From assembly GCA_020636105.1 (NCBI GenBank), contig JACJYL010000001.1, positions 2,976,001-3,040,000 on the forward strand: a DNA stretch of 64,000 nucleotides, read 5' to 3'. Source of the DNA: Lewinellaceae bacterium (GTDB lineage Bacteria > Bacteroidota > Bacteroidia > Chitinophagales > Saprospiraceae). The first letter of the stretch is position 1. The number at the start of each line of letters is the position of its first letter. The position numbers and the translations under genes were made by a program. Of the stretch, positions 18,724-27,721 are shown one piece after another. Below the pieces are notes generated by a model, which saw only the letters and a program-made list of their open reading frames with translations, did no database searches and was not told the DNA's origin.

Positions 18724-18760
18724 AATCCGGCACTTGCCTTTGGGTAGTGCCGGATTTTAT
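18724..18760 (+). terminator. Bidirectional terminator after xylA
   Basis: AATCCGGCACT (18724-18734) pairs with AGTGCCGGATT (18746-18756), followed by TTTAT. The convergent SDR gene ends at 18762, so the hairpin can serve both strands. Confidence 0.85.
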
Positions 18761-18761
18761 C

Positions 18762-19448
18762 TTACCAATCAATCTCCCGCCTGTCCCGGAAGAATTTGCC
18801 TGTGGGAATGACTTCGGCCGTAGCGAGCCAGGTGGCCGTATCGGCACCCTCTTCAACCGAGAGCGGGGCTTCTTTTCCGCCCATATCCGTACGCACCCAA
18901 CCCGGGGACATGGCGTTGACTTTGATACCTATCCCTGATAACTCATTCGCCATTTGGACCGTTAGTGCATTTAAAGAAGTTTTGGACAAGCGGTAACCTG
19001 CATAACCGCCACTGAGACTATCCCAGGCTCCCATACCACTGCTCATATTGATGATCCTTCCTTCCTCACTGTTTTTCAATAAAGGAAGTAAAACCTGGGT
19101 AAGCCGCCAGGGACCATAAAAATTGGCCTCCATGATGCGTTTTACCTCATCGATATTTACCTCCGTAGCGCCTTTATTGCCAATGAGCAGCCCAGCATTA
19201 TTGATGAGCACGTCCAGTTTGCCAAAATGATCCCGGAGGTCCATGGCCAGGTTTTTTATATCTGCTTCTTTGGTCACATCGAGATGACGGACATGAATAT
19301 CTCCTTTAATGGATTCAGCCGCCTTTTTGCCTTTGGCCAGGTCACGGGATCCCATGATCACTTTGTGGCCCATTTCAAACAGTTGTTTGCATATTTCGAA
19401 GCCAATGCCGCGGTTACCTCCTGTAACCAGGATGATTTTTTGTTCCAT
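18762..19448 (-). CDS. Short-chain dehydrogenase/reductase
   Basis: The product is 228 residues, a classical SDR. It shows the NAD(P)-binding TGGNRGIGFEI motif, NNAG (VLINNAGLLIG), the catalytic Ser (INMSSGMGAW) and the YxxxK pair (YAGYRLSKTSLNAL). Members near carbonyl reductase have this size and start (IILVTGGNRGIGFE). It reduces an unidentified carbonyl using NADPH, presumably in the cytoplasm. It is 3 bp downstream of the preceding F420-type oxidoreductase gene, so the two are co-translated and probably act in the same redox response. Confidence 0.9.
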   Translation of the reverse strand: MEQKIILVTGGNRGIGFEICKQLFEMGHKVIMGSRDLAKGKKAAESIKGDIHVRHLDVTKEADIKNLAMDLRDHFGKLDVLINNAGLLIGNKGATEVNIDEVKRIMEANFYGPWRLTQVLLPLLKNSEEGRIINMSSGMGAWDSLSGGYAGYRLSKTSLNALTVQMANELSGIGIKVNAMSPGWVRTDMGGKEAPLSVEEGADTATWLATAEVIPTGKFFRDRREIDW

Positions 19449-19451
19449 CTT

Positions 19452-20144
19452 TTATTCTTTTGCCCGCTGAATGTGAAAATTGAAATTGGCATTTCCCAAG
19501 GCGCCCCACAATCTCAGCCATACCGGCAACAACATTTCTGTTCCTCTAGCGGTAGAAATATCTCCCAAATCAATAATATTGTCGGCTTTCCAGCCAATAT
19601 TTTTCAAAAGATCACTCACGGATTTTTTAGCCTCGTTGTCATTTCCGCTGACAAAAACGGTATGATCTCCCGGAATGGTTTCGGGGTGCATCATGATGTA
19701 AGTGTTCATGGTATTAAGGCTTTTGACCACCTTAACTTCCGGAAACCTGGCCTGGATCTGTTCTCCCAAAGAATCTGTATTGCAAACAGACAAAGTAGGC
19801 GGCATACCGTTTGAGAAGTCAAGTGGATTGGCAATATCCAGTAAAATTTTATTCCGTAGGCTGGAGGCGCCCACTTGCGCAAGTGCTTCCAGCGTAGCTC
19901 CGCCGCTCGTGGCATTTATGACCAGATCTGCTTCCTGTGCGGCCGCATCATAGGTTGCCAGGTGAATTCCTTTTTGACCATCGAGCCATTGGCCGAAAGG
20001 TATTTTACCCCATTGAGCGGAAGTGTTACGTGTTCGTGTAGCTTCGGGATTACGGGTTCCCATGGTTATTTGATGTCCCAATTCGATGAGTCTTTCTGCT
20101 ATGGTCATCCCGACCATTCCCGTCCCTAAAATGGTAATTTTCAT
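19452..20144 (-). CDS. NADP/F420-dependent-type oxidoreductase (Rossmann)
   Basis: The product is 230 residues. It opens with a Rossmann motif ITILGTGMVGMTIAERL, followed by MGTRNPEAT, which suits recognition of an NADP phosphate. Later segments (DLVINATSGGATLEAL, KILLDIANPLDFSNG, VVKSLNTMNTYIM, VFVSGNDNEAKK) are typical of the family annotated as NADPH-dependent F420 reductase or NAD(P)-binding domain protein. F420 itself is not expected in this group, so NADP and another acceptor are more likely (inference). The gene lies between porZ and the SDR on the same strand, with gaps of 21 and 3 bp. Confidence 0.85.
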   Translation of the reverse strand: MKITILGTGMVGMTIAERLIELGHQITMGTRNPEATRTRNTSAQWGKIPFGQWLDGQKGIHLATYDAAAQEADLVINATSGGATLEALAQVGASSLRNKILLDIANPLDFSNGMPPTLSVCNTDSLGEQIQARFPEVKVVKSLNTMNTYIMMHPETIPGDHTVFVSGNDNEAKKSVSDLLKNIGWKADNIIDLGDISTARGTEMLLPVWLRLWGALGNANFNFHIQRAKE

Positions 20145-20165
20145 ACTAAAACAGTTTGGTTATGG

Positions 20166-22532
20166 TTAATTAATCAAAACCACTTTAGCTACAGCCGAAC
20201 TTGGATCCGTAAACCCCAGGCTGGAGCTTGTCGTGGCAAAAACGAGATAAACCCCGGTATTGGCCCGGCGTCCGTTATAATCCCTGCCATCCCAAATGGC
20301 TTGTCCCCCCAGTGCTTTGGTCTCAAAAACCAGTTTGCCGCTGATATCGGTAATTTTGACGGTAGCATCGCGGGAGAAACCCCTGATGGTAATGGGTCCG
20401 TCATATTCGGGACGGACGGGATTGGGAAATACTTTGAAATTTTCCTTGTGGGTAAATCCACCTTCCACAGCATCGCCCTGGTAAGAAACGATGCCTTTGT
20501 TGGTCGCAAAGAATACTTCGCCTGTTTGTTGATTACAGGCAATATCATAAATCGTATTATCAAGCAAAGGAGAATTATCCTGGTTGAAATACAACAATTC
20601 ATCCTCCCCGTTTGCAGAGAGCAGGTAAGCACCTGTGGAAGTACCCACCCATTTTCGGTTGGCTCCGTCAACGGCAATGGCTTCTATCCGTTCCGTTTCA
20701 AAAAGATACCCGGGGTTACCGTCTTCTCCCACCACAATACGTCGTGACCCATTGCATTCCGGGTCAAAAGAGTTGCCCCCGCATTCAAAAATGACGATAC
20801 CCGCAGTAGTACCTACCCAGACATCTCCGTCCAGGTCAACGGCCAGGCTGGTCACATCATTGGTTTGCAAATTACTGTTACCGGAAGAAAAAAACTGGCA
20901 TCGGTCATCTGTATCGTCATCCATATCGCCCTCATCGAACAACAATAAACCGGCACCGTCATCTCCTACTCTAATCCACTTGTATCCGTTGGCATCCACC
21001 ACCACATCCATGAGCACTTCAAACCCACAAACCTCATCAAAACTCTTCCAGGTGCCGTCGGGCCTGAGGACGGACAGCGGACGGCCGCCACTTGCCAGCG
21101 CATTGGTCACCCACAGATTACTTTCCTCATCCACCGCAAGTCCCAAAACCCTTACGCGGCTATCATCTCCCTCCGCTACCTGGAGCGTCGAATTATTTTC
21201 GTTATAAAGCTTGACGTTTTCCCCGTCCACCTCAATCAATCCTTCAAAATAAGAGCCGGTATAGACTTTTCCCGAAGCAGGATCGATGGCTAAAGAAATC
21301 ATTCCAAACAAGTCGTCATCTTTACTGTCCGGGTCTTCGCCTTTCATCACGACATTGGTCTGGTCGTTATAAATGGTCCACTGACCGTCGATAAAAGAAT
21401 AAAAACCATCCCTGAAAAATTGCCCCTTCAAGGTCTCTGGTGTCAATCCTCCGGAAGTGACCCATAGCTGATTATTTTGTATTTCAATATTCCAGCAACG
21501 CTCGGACCAGGGCGAGTTAAGCGAAAAAGTATTACAATTGGCATCCTCCACATTATCGATCCAACGAAAATTCCGGTAGTCTTCCCCAAACCAGATACGT
21601 CCCTGTTCATCTTCAATGCCATTATAAGGAACGGCAACACATCCCGGAGCAAGTACTCCAAAGGATTCATCAGGATTGAAATAAAGTACTTTGCCGTTTC
21701 CCCCACAATTTTCCCAGTCACAACGATAGCCTGCCATCAGGTGCGCCCCTTCAGCAGAAAGGTATTTCATTTTTTGATTTTCCTCTGTATGAATCTCAAC
21801 AGGCGCGCTTTCATTCCAGCGGTATAATACGCTGTTGATATCAAAATAAAACTGCCCGTTAAAAATAGCCATGGCGTGTGCCGAATAATCCATAGGGAAA
21901 CCATTGGACTCATCGAGATACTCCCAATTGGTAAAAACCTCCGGGAAAAAACTATCCGCATTGATCCGGTAAATACCTTCTTCTGTTGCCGCGTAGATAA
22001 ATCCCTCAAAAGAAGCTACTGAAAGCACCGGAACCCCGGTAAAAGCCGTAAAGGAAAACTCATTGATATTGTCCGTAATTTTCACCCTCGACACCCCATA
22101 ACTTGCTGCCAGCAATATGGTTGAATCACTTTCGATAAAAATTTCGTTGACTTCCTTACCTATGAGGACATTGGGAAAGTTTGTGATCTGTGGCATCGTA
22201 ATAACCTCGTCCGGCTTGACTAAATCCATGGTACCGTTGGTGTACACCACTATCAAAGTCTCCTGCGGGCCAAAATATTTAATATATTGGATGCCTGCCT
22301 GGCTCAAAACATCCGTTTTGGTAAGAAACCGGGGCGAAAGCTCCTCCTTATCAAAAGCCACGACGGACAAGCCTGTGGAATAAAAAATTTCCTGCTCGCT
22401 CTGGGTAACATACTGACCGATCTTGTAGGGTAAATGGGAACGCCATTGCCCAATGGGTAATACATTCTGACCCAAGGCAAATGCGGAAAGGAAAAGGATC
22501 AAAACACCTGAGAGTAGAAGTCTTCTGTACAT
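20166..22532 (-). CDS. porZ: PorZ-like T9SS component, beta-propeller protein with sorting tail
   Basis: The product is 788 residues. A signal peptide (about 1-21) is followed by the family hallmark IGQWRSHLPY near the mature N-terminus, then beta-propeller blades of the two-component-regulator type (VWVGTTAGIVIFECGG, KWVGTSTGAYLL, VFFATNKGIVSY). The C-terminus (FKVFPNPVRPEYDG, then NTGVYLVFATT) is a T9SS-type domain. In Porphyromonas gingivalis PorZ is a surface protein that presents A-LPS to the PorU attachment complex. Length and order fit that family, but propeller proteins are numerous, so the exact orthology needs alignment. Two small oxidoreductase genes lie directly behind it. Confidence 0.8.
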   Translation of the reverse strand: MYRRLLLSGVLILFLSAFALGQNVLPIGQWRSHLPYKIGQYVTQSEQEIFYSTGLSVVAFDKEELSPRFLTKTDVLSQAGIQYIKYFGPQETLIVVYTNGTMDLVKPDEVITMPQITNFPNVLIGKEVNEIFIESDSTILLAASYGVSRVKITDNINEFSFTAFTGVPVLSVASFEGFIYAATEEGIYRINADSFFPEVFTNWEYLDESNGFPMDYSAHAMAIFNGQFYFDINSVLYRWNESAPVEIHTEENQKMKYLSAEGAHLMAGYRCDWENCGGNGKVLYFNPDESFGVLAPGCVAVPYNGIEDEQGRIWFGEDYRNFRWIDNVEDANCNTFSLNSPWSERCWNIEIQNNQLWVTSGGLTPETLKGQFFRDGFYSFIDGQWTIYNDQTNVVMKGEDPDSKDDDLFGMISLAIDPASGKVYTGSYFEGLIEVDGENVKLYNENNSTLQVAEGDDSRVRVLGLAVDEESNLWVTNALASGGRPLSVLRPDGTWKSFDEVCGFEVLMDVVVDANGYKWIRVGDDGAGLLLFDEGDMDDDTDDRCQFFSSGNSNLQTNDVTSLAVDLDGDVWVGTTAGIVIFECGGNSFDPECNGSRRIVVGEDGNPGYLFETERIEAIAVDGANRKWVGTSTGAYLLSANGEDELLYFNQDNSPLLDNTIYDIACNQQTGEVFFATNKGIVSYQGDAVEGGFTHKENFKVFPNPVRPEYDGPITIRGFSRDATVKITDISGKLVFETKALGGQAIWDGRDYNGRRANTGVYLVFATTSSSLGFTDPSSAVAKVVLIN

Positions 22533-22663
22533 GTTCGTTTTTTTGCTTAAAAAAATAACTGGCGCGGGAAATTTATATTGTGCTTAAATTTCTTTTAAGT
22601 GTTTTTTTGCGGGGCGGACAATAGAAGCAGGAGTAAACATGTGAATGAAGAACACCCTTTACG

Positions 22664-22705
22664 CATTCCCACATTGATCCATTCCCGCATTGTCGCATCG
22701 ACTCA
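22664..22705. repeat. 16-bp direct repeat spacer after nadD
   Basis: CATTCCCACATTGATC (22664-22679) is repeated as CATTCCCGCATTGTCG (22680-22695), with a worn third copy following. It occupies the end of the gap between nadD and porZ. Confidence 0.5.
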
Positions 22706-23290
22706 TTATCCCCTATACAGATTACTCGTTGACAAATACTCATATACAGGTTCAGGTACAAGGTATCTCACCGATTTATTTTCCTTAATACAATTCCGGA
22801 TGTAGCTCGCAGAAATATTCATCAAAGGGGCATCAAAAAGTTGAACTGCCGGATGATCGGCCAGGGCACCCAAATCATATTCCGGCCTTTTATACACGTA
22901 AATTTTATGATTAAGGAGGAGCAGTTCGTAATTTTTCCATTTGTGGAATGTGCTTAGGTTATCCCCTCCCATGATAAGAGAAAAAAGGTATTCCGGATGC
23001 CGTTCTTTTAAAACGGTAAGGGTATCAATGGTATAAGAAGGTTTAGGCAGACGGAATTCAATATCTGTCACTCTTAGCGCAGGGTTATCTTCAATGGCTA
23101 TCCGAACCAGGTGCAATCGATCCTGATCACGGGCAAGGGATGATTTTTGTTTCAATGGATTCTGAGGAGAGACGACGATCCAAATTTCGTCGAGATCGGT
23201 TTGGGTGGCCATAAAATTAGCAATGATGAGGTGCCCGATGTGGATGGGGTTAAAGGAACCAAAAAACAAACCGATTTTACGTTGAGACAT
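22706..23290 (-). CDS. nadD: Nicotinate-nucleotide adenylyltransferase
   Basis: The product is 194 residues, the usual NadD length. It adenylates nicotinate mononucleotide to deamido-NAD, the central step of NAD synthesis. The nucleotidyltransferase motif GLFFGSFNPIHIGHLI (with the GxFxPxHxGH core) is at the N-terminus, and the second motif appears as ISASYIRNCIKENKSVRYLV near the C-terminus, in place of the common ISSTxIR. FSLIMGGDNLSTFHKW is also characteristic. It lies on the minus strand after two rhomboid genes. Confidence 0.95.
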   Translation of the reverse strand: MSQRKIGLFFGSFNPIHIGHLIIANFMATQTDLDEIWIVVSPQNPLKQKSSLARDQDRLHLVRIAIEDNPALRVTDIEFRLPKPSYTIDTLTVLKERHPEYLFSLIMGGDNLSTFHKWKNYELLLLNHKIYVYKRPEYDLGALADHPAVQLFDAPLMNISASYIRNCIKENKSVRYLVPEPVYEYLSTSNLYRG

Positions 23291-23309
23291 GGAATCTGGT
23301 GGCTGGTGG

Positions 23310-23354
23310 CCGGTTTCTTGTTGCCTAGCCCGGAAACCAGCAACAAGAAGCCGG
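23310..23354. repeat. Inverted repeat between rhomboid gene and nadD
   Basis: A 15-bp arm at 23310-23324 pairs with 23340-23354 with one G-T pair, loop 15 nt. The surroundings repeat ACCAGCAACAAG and GGTGGC words. There is no T-run, so this is not a standard terminator. Confidence 0.55.
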
Positions 23355-23362
23355 TAACAAGA

Positions 23363-24307
23363 TTATTTTTTACTGGCGTTAAAAAGGAACTCCTTTTCTT
23401 CCGGGGTAAGGCTTTCGTATCCTTTTTCCTTGATCTTATCTAAAATGGAATCCACTTGTTCTTCATGGGATAGATTATCGCTGGTATGATGCGGTTTGCT
23501 CTTTTCCTGCTTCCTGGTAGCTGTTTTTTTCTTATCCTGGTTTTTATAAACCATATAAGGGCCTTTGCGTTCCTGTTTTCGGCTATCCGGTTTAAACAAA
23601 AGGGTAATGCTGTAAATCAGGCGGTTCACCCATACCGAGAGATCTTGTCCCTTTCGCAACTGACGCACAAATATCCACCCAAAAAGCGCCCCGCCAAGGT
23701 GGGCAAAGTGCCCTCCCGTATTGGTATTTCCCGCCACAGCGAAAAAATCCACGATCAACATGACCGCGATGATGTATTTTATTTTGACGGCTCCCAGCAA
23801 TGGAAGGTAAAAAATATAATCCGGCGACAAGACTCCGGCAGCAAGTACAATACCCATTACGGCAGCCGATGCCCCGAGGGCAAAATGCAGATTACCTCCT
23901 CCGTAGGGCAGGAAATTTACGGTTAAAAAAAACATGAGCGCTCCGGCTATTCCAGAAAGCAAATACAGCGGCAAAACCCGATGATTCCCAATAAAATCTC
24001 CAACGATGCGCCCAAAATAATACAACATGAGCATATTGAAGAATAAGTGAAAGAATCCTTCGTGCAGGAACATATGGGTGATGAACACCCAGATATGGGT
24101 CAGATTGTGCCTTACACTGGATGAAATGCTGAGGAACTGAACAATTTTTTCGTAAGCCGGTGGGGTCACCCAACCGTTTGAAATACGGAGGATCACCCAA
24201 ACAATATTGATCAAAAGGAAAACACCAATATTGACGAGAATAATGCGGCTAACCGTATTCCCGTAATTAAATTCCCTTTTTATATCTTCCCAAATCGAAG
24301 TAAACAT
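23363..24307 (-). CDS. Rhomboid-family intramembrane serine protease with cytoplasmic tail
   Basis: The product is 314 residues. About six hydrophobic segments precede a charged C-terminal tail (about 230-314, rich in Lys/Arg/Glu). The catalytic Ser lies in LHFALGASAAVMGI, a GxSx motif with Ala instead of the usual Gly after Ser; the catalytic His lies in GGHFAHLGGALFGW. HMFLHEGFFHLFFNMLMLYYFG matches the conserved HxxxxHxxxN signature. The family cleaves transmembrane segments within the membrane; substrates are unknown. The tail is reminiscent of a regulatory or docking extension. It follows a second rhomboid gene, a pair often found near mutL in Bacteroidota. Confidence 0.9.
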   Translation of the reverse strand: MFTSIWEDIKREFNYGNTVSRIILVNIGVFLLINIVWVILRISNGWVTPPAYEKIVQFLSISSSVRHNLTHIWVFITHMFLHEGFFHLFFNMLMLYYFGRIVGDFIGNHRVLPLYLLSGIAGALMFFLTVNFLPYGGGNLHFALGASAAVMGIVLAAGVLSPDYIFYLPLLGAVKIKYIIAVMLIVDFFAVAGNTNTGGHFAHLGGALFGWIFVRQLRKGQDLSVWVNRLIYSITLLFKPDSRKQERKGPYMVYKNQDKKKTATRKQEKSKPHHTSDNLSHEEQVDSILDKIKEKGYESLTPEEKEFLFNASKK

Positions 24308-24363
24308 GCAAATATTTTTTCGGCCGGTGTTAGGGGCTTAAAACCCCAATACAGGCATCTCCA

Positions 24364-25107
24364 TCAATGCTGAAATCCACTATCAAACTTCCGCCAGTAC
24401 AAAATTAATAAGAATCCGAATAACGCGCCGCCCAAATGGGCAAAGTGTGCGATATTATCCCATGAGAATTGGGCAATTCCCAAAGTTAACTCAAAAACCA
24501 TCAATATGGGGATGAAATACTTGGCTTTAATAGGAATCGGCAAAAAGATCAGCATGAGTTCCACGTTCGGAAATTTCATGCCAAAAGCAAGTAACAAACC
24601 GAAAATAGCTCCCGAAGCCCCCACCATTGGTACATAATTGTAGGAGTAATATTTCAGATTAAGTTCAGCCAGTGACCCGTTTTCATAATTATACCCTTTA
24701 CTCAATGCATCATACCCCTCTTTAGCAAACAACTGGATCTGTTCAGGAGTAAGCTGGCTTAAAAAGTGGGCATACTCAAAATAGTGGATCCCAAAGGAAA
24801 GCGCTACAGCACCAAGGGCGCTAAAAAAGTAGAAAAACAAAAATTTCTTGCCGCCCCAAAGCGCCTCCAGGGGAGAACCAAACATGACCAGGGCAAACAT
24901 ATTGAATAAAATATGCGTAAATCCCCCATGCATAAAAAAGTGGGTGACGATCTGGTAAGGCTGAAAAAGAGGAGAATTCGGGTAATACAATGCCAGCATC
25001 CTGTTGGCATCAAAAATTTCGGAAGAAGTAAGGACATTACTTCCCACAAACATCAAAATATTGATGATCAGCAAATTCTTGACAACATCTGTTATCCTAA
25101 GACCCAT
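24364..25107 (-). CDS. Rhomboid-family intramembrane serine protease
   Basis: The product is 247 residues with the canonical active site: Ser in VGASGAIFGLL and His in NIAHFAHLGGALFGF. The HFFMHGGFTHILFNMFALVMFG segment carries the upstream conserved His and Asn residues. Compared with its downstream neighbour it lacks the long charged tail and keeps the full GASG motif, so the pair are diverged paralogues. The gap to that neighbour is 56 bp. Function beyond intramembrane proteolysis cannot be read. Confidence 0.92.
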   Translation of the reverse strand: MGLRITDVVKNLLIINILMFVGSNVLTSSEIFDANRMLALYYPNSPLFQPYQIVTHFFMHGGFTHILFNMFALVMFGSPLEALWGGKKFLFFYFFSALGAVALSFGIHYFEYAHFLSQLTPEQIQLFAKEGYDALSKGYNYENGSLAELNLKYYSYNYVPMVGASGAIFGLLLAFGMKFPNVELMLIFLPIPIKAKYFIPILMVFELTLGIAQFSWDNIAHFAHLGGALFGFLLILYWRKFDSGFQH

Positions 25108-25293
25108 TTTTTATACTTTTTTTGAGTGTTTAACAAAACGAAACCCTCTCTTTTGAATCATTGGGTACGTACAGAAAACCAGGGAAAGCAAAATGCCCCG
25201 ATCCCACTCCTGTCTATTCCCCAGGATTACTGCTTTCCCAAAAGGAAACCTTTGGGTCTCCTGGTGAACAGTGATTCTGTTTTTTAACACGGT

Positions 25294-27144
25294 TCATTCA
25301 AAACGTTTCTTCAGGTCCTCAAGTTCAAAAGTGATAAAACAATTCCGACCAGCAGGACTTTTAAATGGAATTTCGCAGGCAAATAGCTGATCAATGAGCA
25401 TTTGCATTTCCTGGATATCGAGCCTTTGTCCTCTTTTCACCGACGTACTCCGGGCCATGGATCGGGCAATATTGTCGCGGGTATCGAGTTTGAGGTCGAT
25501 ATTATTTTTATATTGTTCCAGCAGGAATTCGATGGCTTCCTTTTCATTTTGTTTGCCGGTCATGTCGGCAGGAAGTCCATTGATCACAAACGTATTTTTT
25601 CCCAATTCCTGTATATCAAACCCCAGAAGGTTAAGATCAGGAATGATGTCTTTCAAAATAGCAGCATCTCCGGGCGGCAGGTTCAAGGTGCTCGGAAACA
25701 ATTGTTTTTGCGTCAGGGCATTTCGTTCCTGGAGGGCCTCAAGGTACTGCTCATACAAAATCCGCTCATGAGCCAATTGCTGATCGATCAGCAGGTAGCC
25801 CGATTTGATATGGCTGAGAATATAAGTATTATGAATCTGGAAAGGAGGTTTCTGAACTTCGTTGAAGCCTTTCTGACCTTTGCCATCGGTATCATCGCTC
25901 ATACTGCTCTCGATGGTAAAAGGCTCATTCGGAGAGGCATTGTCCTCCTCCGGAAGATATTCATCCAGCCCTTCGTAGAGCTTTTCCCATTCCTGCTTTT
26001 CCTGTTTAGGCGGTAGCGTAGAATAAGACTCCCCGGTAAATGAGGCGGCAGAAGATTCTTTTACGGTCTTGGGAGGGGTTGACTCTTTCGGTGGTTGGGG
26101 GACATTTCTTCTGGCAAAGTTCGTGTCGATCTCAAAGTCGAGCGTCGGCATTACATTGAACTGTCCCAGGGAATGACGCACAGCAACCTTTAGATAATTA
26201 TAGATCAGGCGTTCGTCATCAAACTTAATCTCCTGTTTGGTCGGGTGCACGTTAATATCAATCTTTTCCGGATCGATATCCAGGAAAATGATGTAAAAAG
26301 GAAAAGCGCCTTCTGCCAGCAAATCTTCATAGGCCCCCATGATGGAGTGGTTGAGATAGGAGCTTTTTATAAACCGCTGGTTGACAAAAAACAACTGATC
26401 CCCTCGTGTCTTCCTGGCAAATTCTGGTTTCCCGACAAACCCGTAAATATGCACCTCTTCCGTCTTCTCGTCAATAGGCACCAACCGTTTATTGAATGGT
26501 TGTCCAAAAATACCGATGACCCTTTGCCGTAAATTGGCAGGGGTAAGATGGAAAACTTCTGAATTATTGTGATGCAGGGAAAAGAAGACATCGGGGTTGG
26601 CTAAGGCAATGCGTTGAAATTCATCAAGAATATGCCGCATTTCCACGGTATTGGACTTTAGGAATTTTCGCCTTGCCGGAACATTGTAAAAAAGATTTTT
26701 GACGGCAAAACTCGTTCCTGACGGGCATTGAGTAGCTTCCTGGGTTTTAACTTCCGACCCTTCGATAAGAATCCGGATGCCGAGTTCGTCCGTCTGTTTG
26801 CGGGTTTTCAGCTCCAAATGGCTGATCGCTGCAATGGAAGCCAAAGCCTCTCCCCGAAACCCCATGGTGCGAATGGCAAAAAGATCATTAGCTTCCCGTA
26901 TCTTGGAAGTAGCGTGGCGTTCCAATGACATACGGGCATCGGTTTCGGACATACCACACCCGTTGTCGATAACCTGGATGAGTGTTTTACCGGCTTCTTT
27001 TATGATGAGCTTGATCTCCGTACTTCCTGCATCGATAGCATTTTCCATCAGCTCTTTTACAACAGATGCAGGTCTTTGGATAACTTCTCCGGCGGCGATT
27101 TGGTTGGCAATAGCGTCGGGAAGTAGCTGAATGATGTCAGCCAT
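25294..27144 (-). CDS. mutL: DNA mismatch repair protein MutL
   Basis: The product is 616 residues. The N-terminal GHKL ATPase is complete: ENAIDAGSTEI, VIDNGCGM, TMGFRGEALASIAAI and the transducer-domain start follow. A low-complexity acidic/proline linker spans about 340-425. The C-terminal dimerisation domain contains LLIDQQLAHERILYE where endonuclease-active MutL has DQHAxxExxxxE, so the motif His is Gln and the next residue Leu; the late SPAGRN also departs from the HGRP-type motif. MutL couples MutS mismatch recognition to strand incision. Here the nicking activity may be weakened or lost (inference). Two rhomboid genes follow. Confidence 0.96.
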   Translation of the reverse strand: MADIIQLLPDAIANQIAAGEVIQRPASVVKELMENAIDAGSTEIKLIIKEAGKTLIQVIDNGCGMSETDARMSLERHATSKIREANDLFAIRTMGFRGEALASIAAISHLELKTRKQTDELGIRILIEGSEVKTQEATQCPSGTSFAVKNLFYNVPARRKFLKSNTVEMRHILDEFQRIALANPDVFFSLHHNNSEVFHLTPANLRQRVIGIFGQPFNKRLVPIDEKTEEVHIYGFVGKPEFARKTRGDQLFFVNQRFIKSSYLNHSIMGAYEDLLAEGAFPFYIIFLDIDPEKIDINVHPTKQEIKFDDERLIYNYLKVAVRHSLGQFNVMPTLDFEIDTNFARRNVPQPPKESTPPKTVKESSAASFTGESYSTLPPKQEKQEWEKLYEGLDEYLPEEDNASPNEPFTIESSMSDDTDGKGQKGFNEVQKPPFQIHNTYILSHIKSGYLLIDQQLAHERILYEQYLEALQERNALTQKQLFPSTLNLPPGDAAILKDIIPDLNLLGFDIQELGKNTFVINGLPADMTGKQNEKEAIEFLLEQYKNNIDLKLDTRDNIARSMARSTSVKRGQRLDIQEMQMLIDQLFACEIPFKSPAGRNCFITFELEDLKKRFE

Positions 27145-27197
27145 ACTTGTTGGTTGTTACTTGTTACTCGTTACTTGATACTCGATACTTGTTGGTT
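27145..27197. repeat. 7-bp word array upstream of mutL
   Basis: About five copies of TACTTG/TACTCG words with a 7-nt period lie between mutL and the small membrane protein. The word TACTTGATACT recurs at 52629-52639. Confidence 0.55.
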
Positions 27198-27215
27198 CCA
27201 GGTGGTAAAAACTGC

Positions 27216-27536
27216 TTAATTTAGTTTCAGGGCTTCCAGTATTTTTGGTAAATATACACCAAGTCCGTAATAGGCCACCAGCATGAGCAGAACAATTATT
27301 CCAATTAAGGTAAGATTAGAGCGTAGCACCCTTTTTTTGCGGTAGCTTGCGTCAGCCATATATCCCCTGCTGAAGCCGCTTGAGATACGTTCCTTGATAG
27401 ATTCCGTATCTCCCTTTTTGCGCAATTCGGCTTTCTTCAAACGCTCTTCGAGTTCTTCCTTTTTGGGATTCCAATACCGCGGCTGATAGTTGTATTGCTT
27501 GTTTTTCGGCAATTTTGTCAGACGTCCTTTAAACAT
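27216..27536 (-). CDS. Small C-terminally anchored membrane protein, unknown function
   Basis: The product is 106 residues from the ATG at 27536 (MFKGRLTKLPKNKQYNYQPR); an alternative ATG seven codons upstream is possible. The first 70 residues are highly charged and helix-forming (KKEELEERLKKAELRKKGD), followed by one hydrophobic segment (LTLIGIIVLLMLVAYYGLGV) near 78-97. It looks like a tail-anchored or single-pass protein. No family is recognised. It lies between cysS and mutL on the same strand, after a strong terminator. Confidence 0.75.
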   Translation of the reverse strand: MFKGRLTKLPKNKQYNYQPRYWNPKKEELEERLKKAELRKKGDTESIKERISSGFSRGYMADASYRKKRVLRSNLTLIGIIVLLMLVAYYGLGVYLPKILEALKLN

Positions 27537-27640
27537 AGTTATAGCTTTAATGAACAAATATACTTAAAACTATTGATGTCAAAAAATTGAAAATTGGCGG
27601 GTAACCAGGCAATTTGAAGAATAAAATCAAATATCCCGAT

Positions 27641-27684
27641 AAAAAAATTGAACCTGGAAAGAGAAATGCTCTCCCCAGGTTCAA
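27641..27684 (-). terminator. Strong terminator after cysS
   Basis: TTGAACCTGG at 27648-27657 pairs with CCAGGTTCAA at 27675-27684, with an additional inner AGAG/CTCT stem. Seven T residues follow on the minus strand (27641-27647). It lies 38 nt after the cysS stop. Confidence 0.88.
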
Positions 27685-27721
27685 CCACACTTTATAATTT
27701 TAACTTGATAATTTTAAAGCC

